Numbered from the stretch's first letter, positions 10,402 to 20,103 are shown. The stretch is DNA of 64,000 nt from Paracoccus fistulariae (GCF_028553785.1 NZ_CP067136.1:124001-188000), one strand, 5' to 3'. Numbers and translations are program-made. Notes: generated by a model from the sequence alone, not told the origin.

Positions 10402-12111
10402 ATGACAAACCCGAACCACCTGCCGATCCCCGAACTCTATGTCTCGCCCGAGGCCTCTGCCGCGCTGAAAGATGACGCCGGCAATATGCCCAGCTGGGAT
10501 CTGAGCCCGCGCCAGATCTGCGATCTTGAACTGCTGATGAATGGCGGTTTCAGCCCGCTGAAAGGGTTCCTGACGCAGGCCGATTACGATGGCGTCGTGA
10601 ATGAGATGCGGCTGAGCGATGGGTCGCTGTGGCCGATGCCGATCACGCTGGACGTGTCCGAGAAATTCGCCGAAGGGCTGGAGCCGGGCACCGATATCGC
10701 GCTGCGCGATCAGGAAGGCGTCATTCTGGCGGTCATGTCGGTCACCGATAAATGGGTGCCGAACAAGTCGCTGGAGGCCGAAAAGGTCTTTGGCGCCGAC
10801 GATCTGGCCCATCCGGCCGTGAACTACCTGCATAACGTCGCAGGCCCGGTCTATCTGGGCGGCCCGGTCAAGGGTCTGCAACAGCCGACGCATTACGATT
10901 TCCGCGCCCGCCGCAATACGCCCAACGAATTGCGCGCGATGTTCAAGAAGCTGAACTGGCAGCGCGTCGTGGTCTTCCAGACCCGCAATCCGCTGCACCG
11001 CGCCCATCAGGAACTGACCTTCCGCGCCGCGCGTGAAGCCCAGGCCAACCTGATGATCCATCCCGTCGTCGGCATGACGAAGCCCGGCGATGTCGATCAC
11101 TTTACCCGCGTGCGCTGCTACGAGGCGGTGCTGGACAAATATCCGCAGGCCACCACCACGCTGTCGCTGCTGAACCTGGCCATGCGCATGGCCGGCCCGC
11201 GCGAAGCGGTGTGGCACGGCATCATCCGCCGCAACCACGGCGCCACCCATTTCATCGTCGGCCGCGACCATGCCGGCCCCGGCAAGAACAGCGCGGGCGA
11301 GGATTTCTATGGCCCCTATGACGCGCAGGACCTGTTCCGTCAGTATGAGGATGAAATCGGCGTCGAGATGGTCGACTTCAAGCATATGGTCTATGTGCAG
11401 GAGCGCGCCCAATACGAACCCGCAGACGAGATCGAAGAGGGCGTCACCGTCCTGAACATCAGCGGCACCGAATTGCGCCGCCGCCTGCGCGAGGGTCTGG
11501 ACATCCCCGAATGGTTCAGCTTCCCCGAGGTCGTGCGCGAATTGCGCCGCAACTCTCCGCCGCGCGCGCAGCAGGGCTTTACGGTCTTCTTCACCGGCCT
11601 GTCGGGCTCGGGCAAATCGACCGTCGCCAATGCGCTGATGGTCAAGCTGATGGAGATGGGCGGGCGTCCCGTGACGCTGCTGGACGGCGATGTGGTGCGC
11701 AAGCACCTGTCCAGCGAGCTGGGCTTTTCCAAGGAACACCGCGACATCAACATCAAGCGTATCGGCTATGTCGCCTCGGAAATCACCAAGAATGGCGGCA
11801 TCGCCATCTGTGCGCCCATCGCGCCCTATACCGCGACCCGCCGCGCCGTGCGCGAGATGGTTGAACAATATGGCGCCTTTGCCGAGGTCCATGTCTCGAC
11901 CAGCCTGGAAGAATGCGAGCGCCGCGACCGCAAGGGCCTGTACAAGCTGGCGCGCGAGGGCAAGATCAAGGAATTCACCGGGATCTCGGACCCTTATGAA
12001 GAGCCGACCAATCCGGAACTGCGCGTCGATACGCAGGGCATCGACGTCGACAGCGCCGCGCATGAGGTGCTTCTGACGCTGGAAAGCATGGGCCTTATCG
12101 GTCTGCGCTAA
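10402..12111 (+). CDS. Bifunctional sulfate adenylyltransferase / adenylylsulfate kinase
   Basis: One 569-aa protein carries the first two steps of sulfate activation: ATP plus sulfate to APS, then APS to PAPS. Residues 1-390 are a Sat-type ATP sulfurylase with the active-site QTRNPLHRAHQEL near residue 193. Residues 390-569 are APS kinase with the Walker A GLSGSGK at 399-405 and the family segment DGDVVRKHLSSELGFSKEHR (about 430-450). The fusion order (sulfurylase first) and the absence of cysDN nearby fit the form found in many Rhodobacteraceae. A strong terminator follows. Confidence 0.95.
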   Translation: MTNPNHLPIPELYVSPEASAALKDDAGNMPSWDLSPRQICDLELLMNGGFSPLKGFLTQADYDGVVNEMRLSDGSLWPMPITLDVSEKFAEGLEPGTDIALRDQEGVILAVMSVTDKWVPNKSLEAEKVFGADDLAHPAVNYLHNVAGPVYLGGPVKGLQQPTHYDFRARRNTPNELRAMFKKLNWQRVVVFQTRNPLHRAHQELTFRAAREAQANLMIHPVVGMTKPGDVDHFTRVRCYEAVLDKYPQATTTLSLLNLAMRMAGPREAVWHGIIRRNHGATHFIVGRDHAGPGKNSAGEDFYGPYDAQDLFRQYEDEIGVEMVDFKHMVYVQERAQYEPADEIEEGVTVLNISGTELRRRLREGLDIPEWFSFPEVVRELRRNSPPRAQQGFTVFFTGLSGSGKSTVANALMVKLMEMGGRPVTLLDGDVVRKHLSSELGFSKEHRDINIKRIGYVASEITKNGGIAICAPIAPYTATRRAVREMVEQYGAFAEVHVSTSLEECERRDRKGLYKLAREGKIKEFTGISDPYEEPTNPELRVDTQGIDVDSAAHEVLLTLESMGLIGLR

Positions 12112-12147
12112 GCCCTCCGGCATTCCTTTTCAGACATTCCCTTTTCG

Positions 12148-12185
12148 CAGCCCCGCCCGTAACAAGGCGGGGCTGTTTCTTTTTT
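12148..12185 (+). terminator. Intrinsic terminator after sat-cysC
   Basis: CAGCCCCGCC (12148-12157), an 8-nt loop, GGCGGGGCTG (12166-12175), then TTTCTTTTTT. The 10-bp stem is perfect and followed by a T-rich tract. Confidence 0.92.
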
Positions 12186-12223
12186 ACGCCCGGCTGTGCG
12201 CGCATTTTTGGGGCAAACACGCA

Positions 12224-13651
12224 ATGACCGATCAAAATTACAACCCCTGGGCGGCCGCCGTCGTGCTGCTGCTGGGGAATTTCATGAACCTGATCGACGT
12301 GACCATCGTGAATGTCGCTCTGCCCTCGATCCGGGCGGATCTGGGGGCCACGCCCGCACAGACCGAATGGGTGGCGGCGGGCTATGTGCTGGCCTTTGCG
12401 GCCGGGCTGCTGCCCTTTGGCCGCTTTGGCGACATGCTGGGCCGCAAGAGGCTGTTTCTGTGGGGGATCGGCCTGTTCACGCTGGCCTCGGCGCTTTGCG
12501 GTCTGGCGCAGAGCATGCCGACGCTGATCGCCGCCCGCGCCTTGCAGGGGTTCGGCGCATCGATGATGGTGCCGCAGGTGATGGCGCTGATCCATGTGAT
12601 GTTCGAACCCGACGCCAAGGCCAAAGCGCTGTCGCTGTCTGCGGTCATGATCAGCGTGGGCGCCGTGTCGGGCCCGATGCTGGGCGGGGCGCTGATCGGG
12701 GCGGATCTGTGGGGCCTGGGCTGGCGACCGATCTTTCTGGTCAATCTGCCGGTCGGGCTGGGCGCGGTCCTGTTCGGCATGCGGCTGATCCCGGAGATCA
12801 GATCCGATGTGGCGATGACCATCGACTGGCCCGGAGTCGTGCTGTTTTCGCTGACCATCACCCTGATCGTCCTGCCGGTGATCGAGGGCACGCAGCTGAA
12901 CTGGCCCTGGTGGTGCATTGCGATGCTGACGGGCGCGCTACCGATGGCATGGCTGTTCATTCACCGCCAGATCCGGCTGGAGCGCGCGGGGCGTACGCAG
13001 CTTTTGCCCATGCGCCTGATGCGCAGCACCAGCTATATGTCCGGGCTGCTGATGGTCATGCTGCATTTTTCGGCCATTCCGGGCATGTTTCTGGTGCTGG
13101 CGATCTATCTGCAGACGGGATTCGGGCTGACGCCGCTGCAATCGGGGATGACGACGGCGCCCTTTCCGCTGGCGCTGATGCTGGGCAGCACGGTCACGGG
13201 GCGTTTCGGGCAGCGCGGTCTGGTGCGGCGTATCGCGGTGGGGACGGCCTGCCTGTTCTGCGCGATGCTGTATCTGCGCCACGTCGCGGGCGAACCGCCG
13301 CAGCCCTTCACGGCGCTGGTCTTTGTCGCGCCGCTGGCCCTGGGTGGTTTTGGCGCCGGGCTGCTGATTCCGCCGATGTTCCAGCTGGTGCTGAATTCCG
13401 TGCCCGGCAATGACGCCGGGGCGGGCGCGGGCACCATGCAGACCTTTCAGCAGACCGGCACCGCGATGGGCATTGCGATGACCTCCAGCCTGTTCTTTGC
13501 CTTTCTGCAGCTGCCGCAGAATGCGGGTGATTATCCGGGCGCGATGCAGCAGGGATTGCTGTACCCGCTTGCGGCTTTTTCCGGGGTGCTGATCGTCCTG
13601 TCGCTTCGCAGTCATCTGCTGCGAAAGGCGGGCGCCTTCGAGGGGGCCTGA
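12224..13651 (+). CDS. MFS transporter of the DHA2 (EmrB/QacA) drug-efflux family
   Basis: 475-aa inner-membrane proton-coupled exporter, probably with 14 spans as is usual for DHA2. It shows MNLIDVTIVNVALPSI in span 1 (the DHA2 motif with the key Asp), RFGDMLGRKRLF in loop 2-3, and the GPMLGGALIGADLWG antiporter region after span 5. Drug efflux is the family's usual role; no substrate can be assigned. It lies alone between the sat-cysC terminator and the hsp20-DUF1150 terminator, with no adjacent regulator or membrane-fusion partner. Confidence 0.87.
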   Translation: MTDQNYNPWAAAVVLLLGNFMNLIDVTIVNVALPSIRADLGATPAQTEWVAAGYVLAFAAGLLPFGRFGDMLGRKRLFLWGIGLFTLASALCGLAQSMPTLIAARALQGFGASMMVPQVMALIHVMFEPDAKAKALSLSAVMISVGAVSGPMLGGALIGADLWGLGWRPIFLVNLPVGLGAVLFGMRLIPEIRSDVAMTIDWPGVVLFSLTITLIVLPVIEGTQLNWPWWCIAMLTGALPMAWLFIHRQIRLERAGRTQLLPMRLMRSTSYMSGLLMVMLHFSAIPGMFLVLAIYLQTGFGLTPLQSGMTTAPFPLALMLGSTVTGRFGQRGLVRRIAVGTACLFCAMLYLRHVAGEPPQPFTALVFVAPLALGGFGAGLLIPPMFQLVLNSVPGNDAGAGAGTMQTFQQTGTAMGIAMTSSLFFAFLQLPQNAGDYPGAMQQGLLYPLAAFSGVLIVLSLRSHLLRKAGAFEGA

Positions 13652-13659
13652 GCGCAAGA

Positions 13660-13691
13660 AAAACCCCCGCCGCAGGGCATGCGGGCGGGGG
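13660..13691 (-). terminator. Intrinsic terminator of the hsp20-DUF1150 operon
   Basis: CCCCCGCC at 13664-13671 pairs with GGCGGGGG at 13684-13691, with a shorter inner pairing (GCA/TGC). Read on the minus strand the stem is followed by GTTTTTCTTG, so it ends minus-strand transcripts. It may also slow plus-strand read-through from the MFS gene. Confidence 0.75.
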
Positions 13692-13711
13692 CCGTGTCCG
13701 TCCGGTGCGGT

Positions 13712-13942
13712 TCAGTGAACGCTGACCGGCGTCAATTCGTTCTGGCGCGCCAGCATGAAGGCCTGCGACCGGTCGCGGACCAGCGCCAGGCGTTCGCCAT
13801 CGGCATCGCACATGGCATAGAGTATCTCGACACCCGGGATCTGTTCCCGGATCTCATGCGGCAGCGTGCTGGTCTCGACCGAGCGGATATAGACGGTGTT
13901 GTTTGCGGCGTCGGTTTCGCCGAAATCGAATTTGGTATCCAT
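13712..13942 (-). CDS. DUF1150 family protein
   Basis: 76-aa protein of a family found mainly in alphaproteobacteria, with no known function. It shows NTVYIRSVETSTLPHEIREQ and ILYAMCDADGERLALVRDRS, close to the family pattern as I recall it. A GGGG ribosome site precedes the ATG. It starts 10 bp after hsp20 ends and shares its terminator, so it is almost surely in the same operon and may take part in heat or proteostasis response (inference). Confidence 0.8.
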   Translation of the reverse strand: MDTKFDFGETDAANNTVYIRSVETSTLPHEIREQIPGVEILYAMCDADGERLALVRDRSQAFMLARQNELTPVSVH

Positions 13943-13952
13943 GATGATCCCC

Positions 13953-14363
13953 TTATTTGCGGCTGATCGGAATGGTCTGGACGACCTGCTGCGTGGCGAC
14001 GCGGCGCAGATCGACATGAAGCAAGCCGTTTTCCATCGAGGCCGCCACGACCTCGACCCCGTCAGCCAGCACGAAGCTGCGCTGGAAGGCGCGGCCCGCG
14101 ATGCCACGGTGCAGGAAAACGCGATCCTCATCGGGTTCGGCCATGCGACCGCGCACGACAAGCTGGCGATCCTCGATCGTGACAGTCAGGTCGTCTTCGG
14201 AAAACCCTGCGACGGCAAGGCTGATCCTGAAACCATCCGGTGCCACATGCTCGATATTATAGGGCGGATAGCCCTCGGCACCTTTGGCGGCACGCTCGGC
14301 CAGCCGTTCAAGCTGATCGAACCCCAGAAGATAGGGATGCGCGCCCAGTGAAATCTTGCTCAT
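13953..14363 (-). CDS. Small heat shock protein, Hsp20/IbpA family
   Basis: 136-aa ATP-independent chaperone that holds unfolding proteins. The alpha-crystallin domain spans about residues 35-125, with YNIEHVAPDGFRISLAVAGF, an IEDRQLVVRG strand, and VFLHRGIAGRAFQRSFVLAD. The start at 14363 gives the typical IbpA-like N-terminus (MSKISLGAHPYLLGFDQLER) behind a GAAGGG site. It forms an operon with DUF1150. Confidence 0.93.
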   Translation of the reverse strand: MSKISLGAHPYLLGFDQLERLAERAAKGAEGYPPYNIEHVAPDGFRISLAVAGFSEDDLTVTIEDRQLVVRGRMAEPDEDRVFLHRGIAGRAFQRSFVLADGVEVVAASMENGLLHVDLRRVATQQVVQTIPISRK

Positions 14364-14607
14364 ATTCAGCCCTTCGAGTTCTAAGCGACTGGTGATGACA
14401 GGCCCCGTTCGGCGACCCGCTTGGCATGAATATGTGGATGAAAGTCGCATGAAACAAGTCCCCGGACGGCTGCCGCAGGGGCAGGCGATGGTTTGTTAAC
14501 GATGTCGTCAAATAGTGATCGCTCCCCCGCAGGATTCGGTTAACACATTGCCCCAGACTGCGTATAAACAGTTAAAATACCATCAACTTGTCCAGCAGAG
14601 CCGCCAG

Positions 14608-14826
14608 ATGAATAAGCAGAATACCATGTCGCACGAGGAAATCGTCCGCTCGAAGCTGACGGCGCTGCGCTGCGAGCATCGCGATCTGGACGAGGCCATC
14701 GCCGCGCTGTCGGATCAGCAACTGACCTCATCGCTGGCGCTGCAGCGACTGAAGAAGCAAAAGCTGGTGCTGAAGGATAAAATTGCACGGCTTGAGGATG
14801 AACTGACCCCCGATATCATTGCCTGA
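14608..14826 (+). CDS. DUF465/YdcH family small coiled-coil protein
   Basis: 72-aa protein, or 66 aa if the ATG at 14626 is used; neither has a clear ribosome site. It has the DUF465 pattern: a helix with [15 protein letters not shown], then [20 protein letters not shown], a heptad-rich coiled coil rich in lysine. The role is unknown; relatives are small cytoplasmic proteins. It lies 58 bp ahead of purE. The stretch 14364-14607 between hsp20 and this gene holds the promoters but no other gene I can support. Confidence 0.75.
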   Translation: MNKQNTMSHEEIVRSKLTALRCEHRDLDEAIAALSDQQLTSSLALQRLKKQKLVLKDKIARLEDELTPDIIA

Positions 14827-14884
14827 GATTGCGAAGCGCGGGCCTGCGGGTTATGGCCTTTTGCAGCAAGAACGGGGGCAAGCG

Positions 14885-15370
14885 ATGGACAAACCGGTCG
14901 GGATCATCATGGGCAGCCAGTCCGACTGGCCCACCATGCGCGAGGCTGCGACAATTCTGGACGAATTGGGGATCGGCTATGAGGCCCGCATCGTCAGCGC
15001 CCATCGCACGCCGGACCGGCTGTGGGATTACGGCAAGACCGCGGTATCGCGCGGGTTGAAGGTGATCATTGCCGGGGCCGGGGGCGCGGCGCATCTGCCG
15101 GGGATGATGGCGTCGAAAACCCGCGTGCCGGTGATCGGCGTGCCGGTGCAGACGCGGGCGCTGTCGGGGGTGGATTCGCTTTATTCCATCCTGCAGATGC
15201 CCAAGGGCTTTCCGGTCGCGACCATGGCCATCGGATCGGCGGGGGCGGCCAATGCCGGGCTGATGGCGGCAGGGATTCTGGCCATCAGCGACCCGGATCT
15301 GGCACAGCGGGTGGAGGATTGGCGCGAGGCGCTGTCAGCCTCGATCCCCGAGGAGCCTTCGGATGACTGA
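14885..15370 (+). CDS. purE: N5-carboxyaminoimidazole ribonucleotide mutase
   Basis: 161-aa class I PurE, which rearranges N5-CAIR to CAIR in purine synthesis. It has [13 protein letters not shown] near the start, [16 protein letters not shown] around residues 37-52, and [14 protein letters not shown] near 62-75. The ATG at 14885 is preceded by GGGGGC. It overlaps purK by 8 bp. Confidence 0.96.
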   Translation: MDKPVGIIMGSQSDWPTMREAATILDELGIGYEARIVSAHRTPDRLWDYGKTAVSRGLKVIIAGAGGAAHLPGMMASKTRVPVIGVPVQTRALSGVDSLYSILQMPKGFPVATMAIGSAGAANAGLMAAGILAISDPDLAQRVEDWREALSASIPEEPSDD

Positions 15371-16400
15371 GATCCGCACCATCGGAATTCTTGGCGGCGG
15401 CCAGCTGGGTCGGATGCTGTCGGTCGCGGCCAGCCGTCTGGGCCTGCGCTGCCATATCTACGAGCCGGGCGCCGCGCCTGCTGCCGATGTCGCCCATCAG
15501 GTCACCACCGCTCCTTACGAGGATGAGGCCGCGCTGCGCGCCTTCGCCGATTCCGTCGATGTGATCACCTATGAGTTTGAAAACGTGCCGACCTCGGCGC
15601 TGGATCTGCTGGAATCGATCCGCCCGATCCGTCCGAACCGGCGCGCGCTGGCCGTGTCGCAGGACCGGCTGAGCGAAAAGAGCTTTCTGAATGAGATCGG
15701 GCTGGCGACCGCGCCCTTTGCCGATGTGCCTGACGAAGCCGCGCTGGCCGGGGCCATCGGGCAGATCGGCGCGCCCTCGATCCTGAAAACGCGGCGTCTT
15801 GGCTATGATGGCAAGGGGCAGGTGCGGATCACGGATCCGGCCACGGCGGAATGGACCGGCGCGCCCTCGGTCCTGGAAGGCTTTGTCGATTTCAGTGCCG
15901 AGATCAGCGTGATCATCGCGCGGGGTGAGGATGGCCGGGTGGCGGCCTTCGATCCAGGGCTGAATGTGCATCGCGACGGCATCCTGCATACGACCACGGT
16001 GCCCTGCGGCCTGCCCGCGCGCGCCACGACCGATGCCGTTCTGATCGCCGCCCGGATTGCCAATGCACTTGATTACATTGGCGTTCTTGGGGTCGAGCTG
16101 TTCGTGACGCCTGCCGGGCTGATCGTGAATGAGATCGCCCCGCGCGTGCATAATTCCGGCCATTGGACCCAGGCCGGTTGCGCCGTGGATCAGTTCGAAC
16201 AGCATATCCGCGCGGTGGCCGGGCTGCCGCTGGGCGATGGCAAGCGCTATGCCGATGTGGTGATGGAAAACCTGATCGGCGAGGATGTGGCCCGCGTCCC
16301 TGAACTGCTGCAGAGCCCGAACACCCAGCTCCATCTATACGGCAAGGGCGCGCCCCGGCCCGGCCGCAAGATGGGGCATGTCAACCGGATCACCGGATGA
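15363..16400 (+). CDS. purK: N5-carboxyaminoimidazole ribonucleotide synthase
   Basis: 345-aa ATP-grasp enzyme that makes N5-CAIR from AIR, bicarbonate and ATP, the step before PurE. Seen are the N-terminal [32 protein letters not shown] (ATP-grasp loop near residue 140-155), and [18 protein letters not shown] near 257. It is coupled to purE in front and to a NUDIX hydrolase gene behind, through an ATGA overlap. Confidence 0.95.
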   Translation: MTEIRTIGILGGGQLGRMLSVAASRLGLRCHIYEPGAAPAADVAHQVTTAPYEDEAALRAFADSVDVITYEFENVPTSALDLLESIRPIRPNRRALAVSQDRLSEKSFLNEIGLATAPFADVPDEAALAGAIGQIGAPSILKTRRLGYDGKGQVRITDPATAEWTGAPSVLEGFVDFSAEISVIIARGEDGRVAAFDPGLNVHRDGILHTTTVPCGLPARATTDAVLIAARIANALDYIGVLGVELFVTPAGLIVNEIAPRVHNSGHWTQAGCAVDQFEQHIRAVAGLPLGDGKRYADVVMENLIGEDVARVPELLQSPNTQLHLYGKGAPRPGRKMGHVNRITG

Positions 16401-16846
16401 AGCCGGGCCGCCCGCGACTGGCCGTCCGCGCCGCGATCCTTCGGGAAGAGCGGTTGCTGATGGTCAATGCCTATCCGGGGCAGGATTCGGATCTGTGGAC
16501 ATTGCCCGGCGGCGGGGTCGAGACCGGCCAGTCGCTGCCCGAAAACCTGATCCGCGAGGTGCGCGAGGAAACCGGGCTGGACATCAAGGTCGGCGCGCCG
16601 ATCCTGATCAATGAGTTCCACGATCCCGACAGCGGCTTTCACCAGATCGACATGATCTTTCGCGCCAGCCTGCCGGGCGGCGATACGGTCCGGCTGGAAG
16701 ATCCCGAAAAGGTCGTGAACCGCTATTGCTGGGTCACGCGGCCGGAACTGGCGCGGCTGCGGCACAAGCCCTCGACGCTGGCGCGGGCCGTCTGGGGGCT
16801 GCATGCCGCCTGGTACGACCCGCTGGAAACGATCCTGCCGCGCTGA
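16397..16846 (+). CDS. NUDIX hydrolase
   Basis: 149-aa pyrophosphohydrolase of the NUDIX fold. The NUDIX box is intact: GGGVETGQSLPENLIREVRE followed by ETGLD, fitting GX5EX7REUXEEXGU. The substrate is unknown; the position at the end of the purEK operon fits clearing of a nucleotide by-product, but that is inference. It starts at ATGA overlapping the purK stop. Confidence 0.9.
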   Translation: MKPGRPRLAVRAAILREERLLMVNAYPGQDSDLWTLPGGGVETGQSLPENLIREVREETGLDIKVGAPILINEFHDPDSGFHQIDMIFRASLPGGDTVRLEDPEKVVNRYCWVTRPELARLRHKPSTLARAVWGLHAAWYDPLETILPR

Positions 16847-16956
16847 CGATCGTGACCGCGGATCCGTGCTGAACCGCCCCAAGGCAAAATTCCTCGCCTT
16901 GCCCCGCGCGGGTGGATCGTTACCATCGCCCTCAGGTTGAGGGGGATCATTCACAG

Positions 16957-18372
16957 ATGCTTACATTTCTTACCTTCGTGCATATGGTCATCTTCATATC
17001 GCTGACCCTGCACGCGCTGTCTCGTCAGGATCTGAGCTCAACCACCAGAATTGCCTGGATTTTCACGCTGCTGGTTCTGCCCTTCGCAGGCATCGTGCTG
17101 TATTTCCTTTACGCAACGATCCGCTTCAACGGCCGCGCCGGGCGGGCGCATCGCATGGCCGAAAAGGCCACGGCAGAGCTTGTCCGGGCCAGCGGCGATG
17201 CCCCGGATGCAAGCAAATACGGTCCGGCCAGCAGCTTTGCGACGGCCATCAACGGCTTTGGCGTGACACAGGGCAACCGGGCGGAGCTGCTGGACAGCCC
17301 GGATGAGCAGCGCGCGCGGATGATCGAGGATTTCGACGGCGCGACACGATTTATTAACGTTTTCTATTATATCTGGGTCGATGATGAGACAGGGCGCGCG
17401 GTGGCTCAGGCGCTGATGCGGGCGGTGAAGCGCGGCGTAAAGGTGCGTGCGGGCGTCGATCAGATCGGGTCCCGCGCCTTTTTGACGTCGCAGACATGGA
17501 AGGAGATGAAAGCCGCCGGGATCGAAACGCAGGTCGCCTTGCCGATCGGCAACCCCTTTGTGACAGCCTATATGCGTCGGCTGGATCTGCGCAATCACCG
17601 CAAGATCACGGTGATCGACGGGCAGATCCTTCATTGCGGCAGCCAGAACTGCACCAATTTCTTCTATCCGATCAAGCCGAAATACGCCCCCTGGATCGAC
17701 GTCATGGTCCGGTTCGACGGTCCGGTGGCGCGGCAGATGGACCTGCTTTACGCGCAGACCTGGTTCGAGGATAAGCCCATCGATCTGGAGCCTTGGCGCT
17801 ATGAGGTGACATCCTATGAGGACGGCATTCCGGCGCAGGTCGTGGGCACCGGGCCGACGCTGCACAAGGGTGTCACCGCGCAGCTTTTCGCCCGCCTGAT
17901 CTCGGAGGCGCGGCACGAGGTGATCCTGACCACGCCCTATTTCTCACCCGGCGAGGTCGTCGTCGATGCGATCATGGGCGCAGCGGTGGCGGGGGTGGAT
18001 GTGACGCTGAACGTGCCGCGCCGCAACGATTCCGGCTTTGTCGGACCCGCCAGCCGCGCCTATTACCCGCAACTGACCGAGGCCGGCGTCAAGATCGCCG
18101 AATATAACGGCGGCTTGCTGCATTCGAAGATCCTGACCGTGGATGGCGAGATGGTTCTGTTCGGATCGACCAATCTGGATTATCGCAGCTTCGACCTGAA
18201 TTTCGAGAATGATATCCTTGTGCGGGATCCAAAGCTGACCCGCGATCTGCGTGCAAGACAGCAGGAATATCTGAGATCCTCGACCCCCGTCGATCCGCAG
18301 GCGGTGAAAAACTGGCCGACGTGGAAGCGGATCTGGTTCAACGCCTTCACCGTGATCGGACCGCTGATTTAG
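16957..18372 (+). CDS. cls: Cardiolipin synthase (phospholipase D family)
   Basis: 471-aa membrane enzyme that joins two phosphatidylglycerols into cardiolipin. Two N-terminal helices (about residues 1-50) are followed by two HKD motifs: H214-K216-D221 (HRKITVID) and H389-K391-D396 (HSKILTVD). The ATG at 16957 is chosen for its GAGGGGG site. The protein ends IGPLI, much like other Cls C-termini, so the repeat-like element starting at its stop codon has not visibly shortened it. Confidence 0.92.
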   Translation: MLTFLTFVHMVIFISLTLHALSRQDLSSTTRIAWIFTLLVLPFAGIVLYFLYATIRFNGRAGRAHRMAEKATAELVRASGDAPDASKYGPASSFATAINGFGVTQGNRAELLDSPDEQRARMIEDFDGATRFINVFYYIWVDDETGRAVAQALMRAVKRGVKVRAGVDQIGSRAFLTSQTWKEMKAAGIETQVALPIGNPFVTAYMRRLDLRNHRKITVIDGQILHCGSQNCTNFFYPIKPKYAPWIDVMVRFDGPVARQMDLLYAQTWFEDKPIDLEPWRYEVTSYEDGIPAQVVGTGPTLHKGVTAQLFARLISEARHEVILTTPYFSPGEVVVDAIMGAAVAGVDVTLNVPRRNDSGFVGPASRAYYPQLTEAGVKIAEYNGGLLHSKILTVDGEMVLFGSTNLDYRSFDLNFENDILVRDPKLTRDLRARQQEYLRSSTPVDPQAVKNWPTWKRIWFNAFTVIGPLI

Positions 18373-18511
18373 AGCTTTTCGGATTTGGGTTGATACATAC
18401 CCGCTCAGCCTGCCTGTCGCGCCAGCGGCAGGCACGCGTCCGCCCGCCCCACGGCGGGCAGACGCTCGACACGAAGCAAGACTGCCTCACCCTTGAGCCG
18501 AAACGCTTTAA
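18369..18511. repeat. Repeat-like intergenic element with imperfect terminal inverted repeats
   Basis: The ends 18369-18385 (TTAGAGCTTTTCGGATT) and 18495-18511 (GAGCCGAAACGCTTTAA) are inverted copies matching at 13 of 17 positions. Inside are three further hairpins: GGGT/ACCC at 18387-18402, GCCTGCC/GGCAGGC at 18408-18433, and GCCCGCC/GGCGGGC at 18442-18459. There is no coding potential. The layout suggests a small non-autonomous element or structured intergenic repeat. The remaining 18512-18609 holds nothing I recognise. Confidence 0.45.
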
Positions 18512-18609
18512 GCGCCCACATCGCCAGCCGCGTGTCAGGCGGCGGTAGTTACGATGGGATTAGCAGGGCGACCGCGTGCAGCCACCCGCGACGGGCGGCG
18601 AGGCCGATC

Positions 18610-20103
18610 CTATTCCGCCGCCTCGTTCATCGCTGTCTCTGATCCGGGCTTCATGCTGAAACCACGCTCCAGCTGATCGAAGGGCGCGACCGGATAATCG
18701 CCTGAGAAGCAGGCATCGCAATATTGCGGGCATTTGTCATTGCGGCCCTTGGCCTCGCCCACGGCGCGATAAAGGCCGTCCAGCGACACGAAGGACAGCG
18801 AATCCACGCCGATCCATTCGCGCATTTCCTCGGGCGTCATATTCGCGGCCAGCAGCTTTTCGCGATCCGGCGTATCGACGCCGTAGAAACAGGGCCATGC
18901 CGTCGGCGGAGAGGCGATGCGGAAATGCACCTCGGCAGCGCCGGCATCGATGATCATATCCTTGATCTTGCGGCTGGTGGTGCCGCGCACCACGCTGTCA
19001 TCGACCAGCACCACCCGCTTGCCACGGATCAGCGCGCGGTTGACGTTCAGCTTCAGGCGCACGCCCATATTGCGGATCTGGTCCGTCGGCTCGATGAAGG
19101 TGCGGCCCATATACTGGTTGCGGATGATCCCCATGCCATAGGGAATGCCCGATTCCTGCGCGAAGCCGATGGCCGCCGGGGTGCCGCTGTCGGGCACGGG
19201 GCAGACCAGATCGGCCTCGATCGGGGCCTCGCGGGCCAGTTCCACGCCGATCTGGCGGCGGGTCTCATAGACCGACCGTCCGCCGATGATCGAATCGGGG
19301 CGGCTGAAATAGACATGTTCGAAGATGCAGAAACGTCCGGTCGACGGCCCGAAGGGGCGCGAGGATTCGACCTTGCCCTTGGTGATCACGACCATCTCGC
19401 CCGGTTCGATCTCTCGCACGAATTCGGCGCCGATGATGTCCAGCGCACAGGTTTCCGAGGCCAGCACGAAGCCATCATCGCCCACCTTGCCCAGAACCAG
19501 CGGCCGCACGCCCAGCGAATCGCGCACGCCGATCAGCTTGGTGCGGGTCATCGCAATGACGCTGAAGGCGCCTTCGACGCGGCGCAGCGCATCCTTCATC
19601 CGTTCGGGAATGTTGCGCTGGATCGAGCGCGCCATCAGGTGGATGATGCATTCGCTGTCGGATGAGGATTGGAAGATGCTGCCCCGCTCGATCAATTCGC
19701 GGCGCAGGGCGGCGGCATTGGTGATATTGCCGTTATGGGCCACCGCGCAGCCGCCCATGTGAAACTCGCCGAAGAAGGGCTGCACATCTCGGATCGCCGT
19801 GGCCGCCTTTGAACCCGCCGTCGAATAGCGCACATGGCCGATGGCCAGCGATCCGGGCAGCGTGTCCATGACATCGGCTTTGGTGAAATTGTCCCGGACA
19901 TAGCCGAAACGATGGGCGCTGTTGAACCCGTGATCGGGGTCGAAGGCCACGATCCCGCCCGCCTCCTGTCCCCGGTGCTGCAGCGCGTGCAGGCCAAGGG
20001 CGACGAAGCTGGAGGCATCTGCCACGCCGATCGCCCCGAAAACGCCACATTCTTCGTGAAGGCGATCCGAATCGAACGGATGGGCCAAAAAGGGTTGCAT
20101 CAT
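18610..20103 (-). CDS. purF: Amidophosphoribosyltransferase
   Basis: 497-aa first enzyme of purine synthesis, making phosphoribosylamine from PRPP and glutamine. After a short propeptide the catalytic Cys appears in EECGVFGAIG (Cys19). The glutaminase half shows ALGLHALQHRGQEAGGI and RYSTAG; the PRTase half has VVLVDDSVVRGTTSRKIKDM, the PRPP-binding loop. No Fe-S cysteine pattern is obvious. cvpA lies upstream on the same strand, but a bidirectional terminator separates them. Confidence 0.96.
   Translation of the reverse strand: MMQPFLAHPFDSDRLHEECGVFGAIGVADASSFVALGLHALQHRGQEAGGIVAFDPDHGFNSAHRFGYVRDNFTKADVMDTLPGSLAIGHVRYSTAGSKAATAIRDVQPFFGEFHMGGCAVAHNGNITNAAALRRELIERGSIFQSSSDSECIIHLMARSIQRNIPERMKDALRRVEGAFSVIAMTRTKLIGVRDSLGVRPLVLGKVGDDGFVLASETCALDIIGAEFVREIEPGEMVVITKGKVESSRPFGPSTGRFCIFEHVYFSRPDSIIGGRSVYETRRQIGVELAREAPIEADLVCPVPDSGTPAAIGFAQESGIPYGMGIIRNQYMGRTFIEPTDQIRNMGVRLKLNVNRALIRGKRVVLVDDSVVRGTTSRKIKDMIIDAGAAEVHFRIASPPTAWPCFYGVDTPDREKLLAANMTPEEMREWIGVDSLSFVSLDGLYRAVGEAKGRNDKCPQYCDACFSGDYPVAPFDQLERGFSMKPGSETAMNEAAE

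Noticed and set aside
10324..12123. Long minus-strand open frame opposite sat-cysC
   Set aside because: It mirrors a certain coding gene in GC-rich DNA, has composition typical of antisense frames (His/Gln/Arg-rich) and no recognisable motif.
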